This document shows positions 52,945-64,000 of a stretch of 64,000 bases of DNA, one piece after another. This DNA is from Plantago ovata (lineage: Eukaryota; Streptophyta; Magnoliopsida; Lamiales; Plantaginaceae). The stretch spans positions 67,973,677 through 68,037,676 of the forward strand of contig CM051455.1 in the NCBI GenBank assembly GCA_028274465.1. The letters run 5' to 3'. The position numbers and the translations under genes are program-made. The notes under the pieces were generated by a model, which saw nothing but the letters and a program-made list of their open reading frames with translations, did no database searches and was not told the origin of the DNA. The stretch's first letter is position 1. Every line of letters begins with the position of its first letter.

Positions 52945-53498
52945 TGTAATACCCCGCATCCCACATCGCTTAAGGGTGAGTGGAATAAAGGGTATATATG
53001 TTAGACCACCACTCTCACATGGTATGAGGCCTTTTGGGTGATTCCAAAAGTAAATCCGTGCGGGCTCAGGCCCAAAGCGGACAATATCATACTGTGGAGA
53101 CGAGTGTGGGACCGTCTAGGAGTAACCACGCCTGCCGGATTGGTCGGGTCGTTACAAATGGTATCGGAGCCTAGACCAACCCAAAGCCCGCACTGGGTGG
53201 ACGGTTGGTAAAGGTTATTGTCAGTTTGTCACCCCCACCACTTAAGGCGCTCGACGAGGACGTTGAGGCTTTAAGGGGGGTAGTTTGTAATACCCCGCAT
53301 CCCACATCGCTTAAGGGTGAGTGGAAAATAAATGGTATATATGTTACACCACCACTCTCACATGGTATGAGGCCTTTTGGGTGATTCCAAAAGCAATCCG
53401 TGCGGGCTCAAGCCCAAAGCGGACAATATCATACTGTGGAGACGTGTGTGGGACCGTCCAGGAGTAACCACGCCGGCCGGATTGGTCGGGTCGTTACA
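52945..53498 (+). mobile_element. TRIM retrotransposon
   Basis: Direct LTRs 52945-53156 and 53286-53498 (about 212 bp) start TGTAATACC and end GTCGTTACA. They enclose a 129-bp core with primer site TGGTATCGGAGC (53159) and a polypurine tract AAGGGGGG (about 53273). There is no coding capacity. Its LTR 3' end is the same as that of the inverted Cassandra-type LTR beside it. Confidence 0.9.
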
Positions 53499-54304
53499 AA
53501 GGCTTGGCAGCAAGAGCAATATTTTGCGATTTTTTAGAAAAACACTTTCTCTTTTATTTGTCTCATAGTTGACAGTAGCAAGGTGAGAGAACAACTTAGT
53601 TGGAGTAATGTTTGGCATTCCTTGATTGTAGTAGAAGTTCTGAGTGTGGATCCATTCTTGATTCAAACTTCTGATAATAGTTTTCACCTTTTTCAGAATC
53701 TGAATAGAAGTTTCCAACACCTAAGGCAGCCATTTCACTCACAAGAGTTGTGAATCTGAAGTTCAAGTCTTCCAGTGACTCATTGGCACCTTGTTTGAAG
53801 TTTCGAAACTTCAACTTTAGCACTTCAAGTTTGTTTTCCTTGGTTTTGTCAGATCCAGCACAAAGATCTTGAACCGTTTTCCAAGCTTCCTTAGCAGTTT
53901 TAGCACCCCATAGTTTGCACTGTATAGTGTCTGGAGTGGATCGAATGATGATGTTTCTTGCTTGGCCATCAAGACATAATCTTTTGGCTTAATCAGAAGT
54001 CCATTCCTCTCTTGGTTTTGGTACGACGGTGTCGACCGGTTCTCCTAAGATAGTTTCCTTTCCACCAATATTTGTCATGTGAGGAAAGCTTCTTTCAACT
54101 TTAGTGATCTTGATTGGGCCATCGTTTATGACAGTCACCATCTCATCACTAATGGCCTCAAGATGTAGCATCATGTTGCTTCACCATTTTTCATAATTTT
54201 CCATCTTCAGCAAAGGGCGTCTCCTAAAGACATCCTGTCAGCAAATAACTACCAAACTGATCAAGTGAGAGTGATCTACGGAACTGAAGGTTAAAGAACC
54301 TCCA

Positions 54305-54316
54305 ACTCTGATACCA
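54305..54316 (-). other. Primer binding site of element D
   Basis: Minus-strand TGGTATCAGAGT, one change from the consensus, next to the 5' LTR. Confidence 0.85.
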
Positions 54317-54318
54317 CT

Positions 54319-57115
54319 TGTTGTTCTCTTTAAACAACAAGAAAAGACTAGAGAGAGGGTGAATAGTATTTTCAAACTTTTCATCGTTTAAAACTTTCTC
54401 AACAAGTACTTATTAATTTTCACTAATGAGATTGTTGATACTTAACTTTCTCAGCAAGTGCTTGTTACTTTTCAGCGACAAGTTTGTTGATACTTAAAAA
54501 TAGAGTGCGGAAGTTTTTTTACAATAAGTGCTTTTGTCAGAAAGCTAGTTTCAGCAAGTAAATAGATTGGCAGTGTAAAATAATGTAGCTTGCTGAAATA
54601 TAACTGCAGAAATGTAAATCACACAAACACTTTTATAGTGGTATCTGAGAGTGGCGTAATCTCTCAACTAATCCACTTTGTCCTTTCTAGGACTGAATCC
54701 ACTAAGATAAGATATGAGGTTTCTTACAAATCCTATCACTAATGATTCGCAGAAACCAAAGCACACTTGCCTTGTTTCCAACCTAAACTAGAGAAGTAAA
54801 CCTTGTTCTCCACCAAACTTGGGACACTTAATCAGCAAACATATGCTTGATTAATTCCCCCTGAATTCCACGTCTGGATAAGGGTGTTTATCATTTAGAG
54901 AGGTTCGGGATGAGATGACTTGAATATAACTTTGCAGCTATAACAAGTAATCTAAAGAAACACAACTTGAAATACTTTGCAGTAAGCAAGTTTGTTGTTT
55001 CTGGTGTCAAGACTTGTTCTTGTTTAGAAGAAAGAACACTTAACTAATTTTTTAGCTTTCGATGTTCTACTTCTTCACAAGTAGCTTTTGTTTCAAGCTT
55101 AAGTCTTGGAACGGATCAATAGGCAGTAAAAGGTAGAGAAGGTTTGAGTGTTTAAAGCACAAGTGAGAGTTTGATCACGTTGTTGACACACCCTTCTACT
55201 CAGCCGAAGGTCTTCTATTTATAGTGTCTCAACGGAGCCGTTTGAATTTCAAATTCTAAGACTTGTACCTTAAGATGTAACTATCTTGCTTTTGTACTTT
55301 CAGCAGCGCTCTTCATTTGTCTTCTTGTCTTCATGTTCTTTGCGTGCTAATTTTGCATTTAATGTTCTTTTGAATCAAATTCAAATATGAACGTTGGAGC
55401 CAAAATGCAAGTACTTCTTCAGCAAGGAGGTCACATATGTTGTCAGCAAGTGGTCAGTCTCAGTTTCAGCAAGTGATGAATGTATATTTTACACTTTTAT
55501 TTAAGTCTTTTTCACCTATTTTAGCTATCCTCTATGTTAATTTAGCTATATTTTAGTGCATTTTATTAGAATAGTGTCACGTTTGCCTTTAGTTTTTATT
55601 TTACAGGTTTTGGTTGAAAAACGAAGATTTCCGGGCAATTATATTGAAGTTGACAAGGAATTGGTGTTCCAGAAGCCTATTTGGAGTATCTGAAGGTTTA
55701 CGGATAGGATTTGGAGTCTAGGGGTCGAATCTGGAGGTTAGAAGGCCACTAGAAGTCAGAAACCGAGTCCAAAAAGGGGAAGAAATCCAAAAACGCGTCG
55801 AAAACGCGGAAAATCCCGAAAAATACTCCCGGGCGAATCGCCCGGGACGTGGGGCGAATCGCCCCACAGTATTTCGAAGCCTATATATATGAGCTCAGTT
55901 TTCTCCGTTTTTCATACTTTTCAAGACCTTTTCTCTCACCTTTCTCTGTAATTTTAGGTAGGAACTTCCCAGAGCCTGTTCTGGGGGTTCGTAGCTTAGG
56001 AGATACTTTTTCATAGCAGTTTGGAGCTTGTAAGATCGCGATTCTTCGGAGACTGACAACCTTCGGTAACATTGTATCTTACGGTTTTTCTACTTATTTT
56101 TATATATCTTTCATCATGTTTTCATTCATTCGTGGTATGATTTCCGTTGATTGCATGACAACTATGAGTAGCTAAACTATCGTTGGTGATAGTATGTGAA
56201 TTCTTAGCAAAGGGTTGATAATTATGCTAATGGCTATATCGCGCATTATACTCCGTGTTATTGCTTTATTTCGTTGATCAGGCACAACCTATATCTTCGT
56301 ATGTTGATTAATTATTATGCACAATCTGGACCCTTGTCGACTTATGCATATCTATATCTTCGTAGTGTTGAATAATTACGGAACACAATTGGACGATAGT
56401 GCTTGACTTGTCAGAATCTTTATCTTCGTAGTGCTTGATAATTACAAAGGGACAATTGATTGATCAAAGATCTCCATGCAAAACCGAGGAATTTACGCAT
56501 GATTATTAACCCGTTATGCTTTGAAGGACCATACTATCACCAATCTCCATTATCTGTTAGAAAAACCTTTGCTATACCGTCTGCTGTTTTTATATTCCAA
56601 ATTAGATTTGATAAAGCTAGTTATAGTCCCTAGAGATCGACACTCGAGGTCATTCTACTGCTACACTACGGTTTTCGTTGTAGTTGTGAATTGCCTTTGG
56701 CTAAATAACAAATTTATTTGATTGATTCGAGTCCGACAAACTCGCGTTCATCAGCAAGCACAACCTACTATGTCATATAGATTTTCACTTATGCAAGCTG
56801 TTGCTAAAAATCTCACTTTCTAAAGCAACATGTGCCTTTGTAGATACCTTTCTCATAATTCTTCTAAGTCTTCAGTTTTCGAATTTTCCACTTTCTCAGC
56901 AGTTCTAGGTTTTCAATAGATTGTTTGTAAAAATAAAGTACATCATCATCAAGTTTAAGAACCTAATTAGTACCTACACTAAGTGTTTCAGCAAACGTTC
57001 CTCTTTTACAATGTCTTTAAATTCTAAATTCCTATGAACCTTAAGAATACTGGTTACTGAACTTTACTTAATTTAGCATGGTTAATTGTTCATCAAAATT
57101 ACAAGTTTCCTAGCA
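54319..57115 (-). repeat. 5' LTR of element D, with insertion
   Basis: It begins TGCTAGG at 57115 and ends GAACAACA at 54319 on the minus strand. A gypsy solo LTR interrupts it; without it the LTR is about 1.5 kb, most like that of B. Its difference from the 3' LTR indicates an old insertion. Confidence 0.87.
55474..56753 (+). mobile_element. Solo LTR, Ty3/gypsy (Athila-like)
   Basis: A 1,280-bp block with ends TGATGAA...TTCATCA is flanked by GCAAG (55469-55473 and 56754-56758). It has a TATA box (TATATATATGAG, about 55882) and, near the end, a GATCGACACTCG motif of the kind seen in Athila LTRs. GGGCGAAT-type repeats (55830-55865) resemble the GGGGCGAA motifs at 1-30. No internal region is present. 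Confidence 0.85.
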
Positions 57116-57712
57116 CCTCATTTGTGTCCAATATGTTTAGAGCCATTTAATGATGTTCTTCCTTAGTTGTCTCCGTGTGGTCATTGCTTGCTTTCACATT
57201 CAATGTGATACCCCGAATAGAAATGTCCATGTTATCGAGCTCAGATTCCCCTCTGTGTCAAATAAGCACCTCTCTTATGCATTTGAGCACTTCAATTGAT
57301 TTACATCCTTAGTGCTCTCTACTTTATGGTGGTTGTCTATTAGTTCTTTTTCCAAACATCAAATATTACAACTCATAAATCACCTTATTTCTCCACATAT
57401 AAACCAACCTTATAACTCCTTCATCGTCATGGATTGAACCATGAACCTCTCCTTTCACAACTCCACCGTTGCACCACCTTTTAACTCCTGTCTATTAGTT
57501 ATTGTTACTTTAGATTACAATTTACATATTCATTTGTTGGATTTCGTGTCACATGCATTACTGTTACAATTTTGTTAGAATACAGGTGTGATCGTGTTCG
57601 CGTATTTTCTAAGAAAAAAATACATTTTTCAAATTGAAAAGTAAGTCTGGTTAAATTTTTTATTATTTAAATAAATTGAAAAATTCAACATAGCCAATTT
57701 TATAGTACCATT
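57116..57712. other. Unassigned sequence between element D and CACTA 1
   Basis: It begins with D's TSD. No ORF or repeat structure is recognised. Together with 32351-32440 it is the DNA into which D inserted. Confidence 0.45.
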
Positions 57713-58121
57713 CACTACAAGAAAACAGCAATATAGCGACGGATGACATTTGTCGCTATCGGTGCTTAGCGACGGATGGTCTGTCGCTAAATAGGACGTT
57801 GCAGAAAGTGGCGCCGCTAGTTCATTTAGCGCCGGATCGGGCTTATCCGTCGCTATATTTGGTGACAAATTAGTTTATCCGTCGCTAAATATCATGTTCT
57901 ACAAGATTTTTTTCCCTAATTTGTATTTTTTTTCTCTTCAATTTGTGTAGAATAATAATTATACAAATGAAAACATTTCAATTAAACACAACTTACTTCA
58001 ATTAAACATAACTTAATGTACATACAAAGCGTCAAATGTACCATACCGATAAACAAAATACATAATGTACGAAAACGAAGTCAAGTGTACGACATAAGAG
58101 TAGAGTAATGTAAATGGGAAT

Positions 58122-59784
58122 CTAGAAATCGGGAGGTGGATGGCTTCCAAACTGCTGAGCCAGCTGTCTAATATAATCCTTCATCTTCTCCTGATCGTCG
58201 CGCATCTGAGCATTATCCTCGGCCTGCTTCTGGAGTTCCTTATTAAGACGCTCGATATCGTTGTCCTTCTGTGACCTGACTCTTCCCCGACCGACTCTTC
58301 CCCGACTGATGCACGGATCCAGATAGGGTGATGCTCGGCGCCAAACTCCCCGTGCCGTAAATACGACCCTTCGAGTTGATCCCATCAATCTCCAACATGA
58401 TGTCAATTTTTTCTTGGGGTGTGAGATCCATGTCCCTCACCCGGTCCTCGTACTCCTTCTGAAATTGCAAAACATGTGTAAGTATGAACGATTAATAAAT
58501 GATAGACATATTTGAAAGAAGGCATACGTGGCAATGAAGTTATATTAATTGAGGACGTACCGTCATCGAGGTCGTCCATCCGTCTGTCCACTCCCCTTTC
58601 TTGTCCTTGTGGGCATTCTCCAGGTGCTCATAGAACGTCAACTCCTTCCCCTTAGTGATCTTTGACAAACAAAGCTTCCAAATGAATCAAATATTAATAT
58701 AATAGACCATAGTATATATGGAATGACTTTCCGCATCCAAGTGAATAATATATATTGAATGACTTACCGCATCCAAGTGACGGGTGAACTGGCCCCTCCG
58801 CCCTAGAAAGTGCACTGCCACCCCAGTCCCCTCGCGTGGCTTAGTAGATAGGTTTAGCTTATTCTGCTTCGCTTTGTCCACAGTTTTTTTCTCATCCCAG
58901 TAAGCGAGCCACTCGGGCCACTCATGCTTCTGGATCCCTACAGGCCTAACCCTATCTTTCTTTGTGTCGTAGATCGCATTCTTATTCTTCGAGCAGTCAT
59001 GGTCAAATGCAAACCACAACTCTTTCTTCAGGCGGTTCGGTAGGAAGAACTCCTCCTACAACATTCCATAATAAATCAAGGAGCGTAACATCAATCAGTA
59101 TCCAAACTACAAACAAGTCTATGACTACAACAAAATCATCCAACTATAAAACAAACAACAATGATTCTGGTAGAGTGGTAATTTACATAAATCTACGAGT
59201 AAACTACTACAGCAAATGCAATTAATATTCCTTTTGATCTCAACAAGAAAAGAAAAGAGATTTCATTTTCAACTGTAAAAACATATTAGTAGTGGACCCT
59301 ATAATAATAAGCAACTTACCTCTAGGACATTGAAAAACTCCAACTTCCTATCTTGTGTGACGGTATGCCACATTGCTCCACCCATACTAGGAAGATCCAA
59401 CTTCTTCAAAATCAAACTTCTCAAGGTCTTGGTAACAGAATGTGGCATCAGCTTGTTTAAAATAACGACAAAAACAACACCAACCATAAGTCTAAATAAA
59501 ATCATGCACAAGTCCAAAAACACCATTATAACAATGCACAAGTCTAAATAAAATCTTCATGATACTCACATATTCCCCACCGGAAATAGAACCGTCTTCT
59601 CCATATAGACCGCCCCCTCCTCGTAGGTCACGTAATGACAACCGTCGTCCGGTAACTCATCAAAGCCCCCCACGGGTGACCCCTCACTGGACTGTCCCTC
59701 CGTACCATCCTCAGAATACGAGTCCGACTCACTAGCATAACTGCTCGATGAACCGAAGAACTTAGGCTTCTTCGGTCTAGGCAT
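58122..59784 (-). pseudogene. CACTA TNPA-like gene (plant transposase, Ptta/En/Spm type), five exons
   Basis: TNPA-type proteins bind the subterminal repeats of CACTA elements. Proposed exons: 59784-59570 (MPRPKKPKFFGSSSSY, Ser/acidic), 59451-59320 (LKKLDLPSMGGAMWHTVTQ), 59055-58768 (ELWFAFDHDCSKNKNAIY, WLAYWDEKKTVDKAKQNKLNL), 58659-58561 (ELTFYEHLENAHKDKKGEW) and 58458-58122 (DMDLTPQEKIDIMLEIDG, coiled-coil end). Boundaries have GT/AG (GTGAGT, GTAAGT, GTAAGT, GTACGT). A tandem duplication of ACTCTTCCCCGACCG at about 58276-58305 shifts the last exon. At the third donor, about 40 bp around the splice site are duplicated in tandem (58718-58790). Confidence 0.65.
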
Positions 59785-59819
59785 GATGATCTGCACATAC
59801 ACATTAAGTTTCAACAATT

Positions 59820-60588
59820 GTTCATTTGATCATGAAGGAAAACAAGAAAGAGCACAACTTAATCTATGCATGCATATAAACAGCTCACAATGTTGCATAC
59901 ATATATAACAGAAGCAGGAGAATGATATCAATTAACATATCAAGGAAAAAGCATTCTGCTTTTATCAACATATATCAAAATCATACTCTTTAAAGGGCAA
60001 GTTCTTGCAATAGAATTGTGACATTGTACAAAAATAAGCAACTTAACCTGTACATCTCAACTTTGACTAAATTGTGACATAATAAAGAACTGAAAAACAA
60101 CCTTTATCACTAATCCAAGAATTAAGACAGAACTTAATTACTAGAACCTTCATTGTCATCAGTCAGCAACTTTTGAGGTTGAATTTTTCATGTTCATGTT
60201 AATGCTAGCTTCTGTTACTGGGTATGCTCGATGAACCTATAAATTATCCAATTTCAACTATAAACAACTACATAATAGAACATACACTACTAATACAAAG
60301 CATACAATTGATATAAATAATTCTAATTGTAAAAAAGATCAAAAATAATGAAAGTTAGGGTTAGAATTAGTACCTTCGATTTGGGAAACAATAACTAATG
60401 AAATCACGAATTGTTTGTCCACCCAACTTCCTTGTCCAACGAGTTTCGATTAGACACCAACAACACAAAAAATGATGGAGTTTTAATACATATAAGAAAA
60501 AGGGGGAAATGGAGATAAGAGGAGAAGAAAGAAGAAGGGGCGAGAAGAAGAAGAAGAAGCTCTTTGTAAATGAGAGTTGAGCGAGAGA
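59820..60588. other. CACTA 1 upstream non-coding region
   Basis: AT-rich sequence lies upstream of the TNPA-like gene, with a GAAGAAG-rich stretch at 60525-60560 on the plus strand. No ORF is supported. It may hold the gene's promoter. Confidence 0.4.
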
Positions 60589-60779
<191 letters not shown>

Positions 60780-60788
60780 GTCCCGATA

Positions 60789-61963
60789 CACTACAAGAAA
60801 ACAGCAATTTACCGACGATACCGAACCGATTCATCGCTACAGACCTTTAGCGACGGATGGCCCGTCGCTAAATAGGACGTTACAAAAAGTGGCGTCGCTA
60901 ATGAGAAAAGCGACGGATGGAGTCATCCGTCCTTGGAATTAGCGACGGATAAATATAATTTATCCGTCGCCGCTTTTGTCGTTGACCAAATTGGAGACGG
61001 ATAACTTTATCCGTATCTGATATTAGCGACGGATCAATCGATCCGTTGCTAATCCGCCTGCTACACGTGGCTGGAGCTGGTTAGAGTCGTTTTGGCGACG
61101 GATGAATCTATATGTCCCCAAATCTCCTGGAACTTTTTTTCTTTTTTAAATTTAATTTTTTGTAGTTGTTCACAATGAAACTATTTATAACCAACAAATA
61201 TACACAAATATATACTAATTATTCAAGCATTCGAACGAAACTCATAAAAGTACTAATTGTCCTAAAATAAAAGGTTGTTCGAAATAAAAATAAACTGTAC
61301 TAAAAGATGTTCGAATGAAAAATAAAGTGTACTAATAAAAAAAGTAAAACATCCACAAGGCTGTCACATCATGAAGTCGGTGGGAGGCTCGTCATCGGGG
61401 CCGGCATACTTCTGCATCATCCAGTTGATCGCAGACTTGAAGCCAGCCTTCATTTGCGCTTGCTCCTCCCTCAACCGAGCAGCTTCCTAGGCCTGCTGCT
61501 CGATAGTCGCCTTCAGCCGCTCGTGCTCCTCGAGTAACTGGGTAGGAACCTCGGCGGTTCCCCGTCGGCGCTTTGAACTGGAGGACAAGGCACCCTGGTT
61601 GACCGTCTCCGCTATGGCCTGCGAGAGGTTTCCATGCCGAAGACACGCCCCTTCTCATCGAGCTCGTAGATCTCCAAATAAATGGAGTTTTGCTCCTCGA
61701 CAATGAGATCACGGTTCTCAGTCCTGGCCAGGTACCCCTCCTAAAAATTCAAACAAACAACAAGATTTAGTACTTTACTGAAGAAGCACAAAAAAATGTT
61801 TAGGAATGGGAAAAAAAAACTTACCGCGATTTTTTTTCTACGATCACCACGGAATATCATTTGTCCATGCTCATCGAGCTCCCCGTGAGCCTCAACGAAG
61901 TGCTCCAACATGGCCGGCACCCTCCCCTCCGATACCTTAATCGAATATAGACAAATTAAATAA
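60789..61963. mobile_element. CACTA element 2, one end, truncated by a MITE
   Basis: It starts CACTACAAGAAAACAGC in the same direction as element 1 and has the same subterminal repeats (AGCGACGGAT, TCCGTCGCTAAT) at 60818-61110. The two elements are related but diverged. It is interrupted at 61964 by a MITE. Confidence 0.78.
61364..61963 (-). pseudogene. TNPA-like gene fragment of CACTA 2
   Basis: Minus strand: an exon (to 61827) encoding SEGRVPAMLEHFVEAHGELDE, an intron with GTAAGT donor (61826-61741), and the last exon (61740-61364) encoding TENRDLIVEEQNSIYLEIYELDEKGR and a coiled-coil end AQMKAGFKSAINWMMQKYAG. This parallels exons 4-5 of CACTA 1. One in-frame TAG (about 61490) and frame shifts are present. 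The 5' exons are missing beyond the MITE. Confidence 0.65.
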
Positions 61964-62870
61964 GGGAATTTTCTAAAAACTACCCCCACTGCTGCACCTA
62001 ATTACGTTTCTTCCCCTACTAGTTCAACAATTACATCTAGCCCCATTTTATCCAAAAATGTTGACCAACTTACAAATCTTATCTCCCCAAACATGCTCTT
62101 ACCAATATTTTTATTTTTTCATTTATCTTTTCCTTTTTCTTTTTTCAATATTTTCTTTTCCTCTTTCTTTTTTTTTTCATTAATCATCTTCTTCTTCAAG
62201 CTCTAAACTTCGATACCGGAATTTTTCCGGTACCGGAGTTGTAAATAGATCCGGTCGGAGCTAATTACAGCATCAATCGGGGCTAGCTCCGGTCGGAGCT
62301 AATTACAGCTCCGATCGGAGCTGTAAAATAGCTCCGATCGAAGCTATTTAAATAGCTCCGATCGGAGCTAACAGCCCCAATCGGAGCTGTACCGGAGCTA
62401 TTTACAGCTCCGATTGGGGCTGTAAATAGCTCCGGTCGGAGCTATTTAAAGCTCCGACCAGAGCTGCCAGCTCCGGTCGGAGGTCCGATCGGATCTCCGA
62501 TCGCCTTTTTTTTATTTAATTTTAAATTATTTTTTGGAATTTTTATTATTATTTATTTATTTATTTTAATATTATGGGGTTGATATTGAGATATAAAATG
62601 TGTAGGGACTTGTTTACAAAAATATTTTGGATGATGTTGAAATTTTAAAAAATTATGTAGGTTAATTTTGTAAAATTAGAAATTTTGGAGTCAAATGTGC
62701 AATAAAGGAAAGTTGATTGTGTTTGGGTGTTTCTGAAATCTGAATTTTAAATGAGTGCAAATTTGTCATTTCCAGGCCTTAATTCGCCGAAAGTCAAAGA
62801 CGTGGGGCTGGATGTAATTGTTTTTCTCTAACGAGGGAAAATATGTTATTGTTGAACTAGCAGGGGAAGA
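61964..62870. mobile_element. MULE-type MITE with palindromic core (copy 2), right end cut
   Basis: It starts GGGAATTTTC. The left arm contains CTACTAGTTCAACAATTACAT, matched in reverse at 62841-62862, so it has inverted ends. The core (about 62215-62500) is an array of alternating AGCTCCGATCGGAGCT-type palindromes, like copy 1 but with a different unit. Flanks of the core match copy 1 (GTTGACC, CCCCAAACATG, TTAATTCG..AAAGTCAA). The outer 50 or so bases of the right end are replaced by the LTR from 62871, which may have inserted here. Confidence 0.7.
62215..62500. repeat. Palindrome array in MITE copy 2
   Basis: About ten units built from AGCTCCGATCGGAGCT and variants, alternating orientation. 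It is the counterpart of 31680-31950. Confidence 0.75.
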
Positions 62871-64000
62871 TTGATAGTGTATATGTCCTAGAGACAGTCC
62901 TTATTAAGGGCATGGAGCCCTTATAGAGGGCATATATGTACTATTACACAGGTCAACGTAATATGATATATGTTTGTCGTTTTACTATTGAGTATCGCTT
63001 TCATATTTATATTACACCAGGCATGCAGCATGTCATATCTCTATTTCTGTTTGTATTGATATTAAACATGTCCCCTCGGATAGATGACCGATCACACAGA
63101 TAGTGGGAGCTATGTGAGTTATCATCTATCCCAAACTCTCCCTAGTCGAGGTTCATCTCGGATGTAGGGGTCTGAATGAAGCAGATGAGACTAGTATGCG
63201 TAGAGGTTATACTTGTTGGAGCAAGTGTGAGCCGATCCCACAGCCACAGAACGGATTGTTGGACAATCGAGAGACGTTCCCATAACTGCGCATAGTTGTT
63301 CGAAGAAGGATTATCGAACAATGGAAGTACCCACCGGACACTCCCATCGATGTATACTCTACACCGAAGTGTCTATGGGAACCGGTAAGTTGTCGAAGTG
63401 ATGTCAGTCGTCCTTAGGACTTACAGGACTTTATCATCACATTTGTTGCCCCATATCCTTGGTGGACCCGTCGATGTCAGCTCTGAATAAGCAGTTGACC
63501 TAAGACACGATCCAGAATCATGGCTACATACAAATGGGGATGATAAGTGATTTTGTGAAGGATTCATCTCTCACGTGTAGCACAGGAGAGCACTGCTCAT
63601 AGTCGTTCATAGTTGTGATTGGTAAAACCGCTGGCCAGCGTATCAATATTATTATGATGGTCATAATAGATATTGGATTCACCATGCAACTCACTGAAGA
63701 CGCCCGTGGATGTATTATCTAGATAGACACTTCATCGATCCTAGATACATTCGAGCAAGTCAGATGAAGGGACATTACCATCGCCGCGTTGAGCGCAACA
63801 GGCTTCGCAACGAAAGGGTTTGCTTTGAGAAACCTCTCAAACGTCCTCATGTATTAATATTGCAAATGGAACCGTCTAGGAATTCCATTTTGCCTAGTCT
63901 AGGACTTGCTTAATACAATGAGACCCTATGGGTCACACTATGTGGTGATTCAGCTTATCCGAATATCCTTGAAGATGGAATCGCAATTAATTTAGAATTA
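62871..64000 (+). mobile_element. LTR of family F (copy 2), cut by window end
   Basis: It starts TGATAGTGTATATG and matches the minus-strand sequence of 38982-36145 for over 1 kb, without the MITE present there. It is either another solo LTR or the 5' LTR of a full element extending beyond the window. A short ORF at 63710 is shared with the other copy but is probably incidental. Confidence 0.8.

Larger units (their letters stand above)
52344..54233 (-). pseudogene. gag: gag of element D, interrupted
   Basis: ATG 54233 is followed by a one-base loss, and the CGA codon seen in B and C is TGA here (54183-54181), as in A. Pieces of the gag domain follow (54174-53989, 53823-53596). The Cassandra/TRIM composite splits the gene at 52659-53498. 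The zinc knuckle (CFYCKKPGHFKANC) lies near 52430-52390. At about 52344 gag is fused to RT, so protease and integrase are deleted. Confidence 0.83.
32441..57115 (-). mobile_element. Copia element D, old copy filled by nested insertions
   Basis: It reads on the minus strand: 5' LTR at 57115-54319, 3' LTR at 33385-32441. The TSD CCTCA is at 32436-32440 and 57116-57120. It contains gag, partial pol, hairpin array and ORF3. Guests are a solo LTR (55474-56753), a Cassandra/TRIM composite (52659-53498), a LINE tail (47519-48007), element C (39119-47174) and a solo LTR with a MITE (36145-38982). Without guests it is roughly 11 kb. Protease and integrase are deleted, so it needed help to move. Confidence 0.9.

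Noticed and set aside
63710..63913. Basic 50-residue ORF (MYYLDRHFIDPRYIR) shared with 38144-37990
   Set aside because: Shared because the two LTRs are close in DNA sequence; no evidence of coding selection and no neighbours.

Overview
This window is nuclear DNA of a flowering plant, probably a eudicot; I cannot name the species. It holds no recognisable host gene. It is almost wholly nested transposable elements: Ty1/copia and Ty3/gypsy LTR retrotransposons, a Cassandra-type 5S-bearing LTR and a TRIM, LINEs, CACTA transposons and MULE-type MITEs. A 100-base N gap lies at 9166-9265.

The dominant resident is one copia family with long LTRs, a tRNA-Met primer site, a gag with a long coiled-coil tail, pol in the order PR-INT-RT-RH, and a very large third ORF (ORF3) between pol and the 3' LTR. 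Four copies are present. A (361-20268, +) has TSD CCTAG and lies in a gag-protease-only Ty3/gypsy remnant (1-360 and 20269-21903, - strand). B (21910-25944, -) is truncated. C (39119-47174, +) has TSD AATAG and has lost most of pol. D (32441-57115, -) has TSD CCTCA; it is the oldest frame and has itself been filled by C, a 2.1 kb solo LTR carrying a MITE, a truncated LINE, a Cassandra/TRIM composite and a gypsy solo LTR. All four carry disabling lesions.

Layout: 1-21903 gypsy remnant holding A; 21910-25944 B; 25945-30740 two LINE remnants in opposite orientation; 31459-32341 a MULE-MITE with a palindromic core; 32441-57115 D and its guests; 57713-60606 and 60789-61963 two CACTA remnants with TNPA-like genes; 61964-62870 a second palindrome-core MITE; 62871-64000 the start of another LTR of the family seen at 36145-38982.

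The most interesting material is inside the copia family. Between pol and ORF3 there is an array of about eight hairpins that share a 7-nt loop (ACRGGNA). Their stems differ from each other and show compensatory changes between A and D. ORF3 has its own TATA box at a conserved place and contains three 72-75-nt GT...AG segments that stay in frame and keep their length in both A and D, like exitrons. About 4.1 kb of A is repeated on both sides of the N gap, which looks like an unmerged assembly overlap rather than biology.
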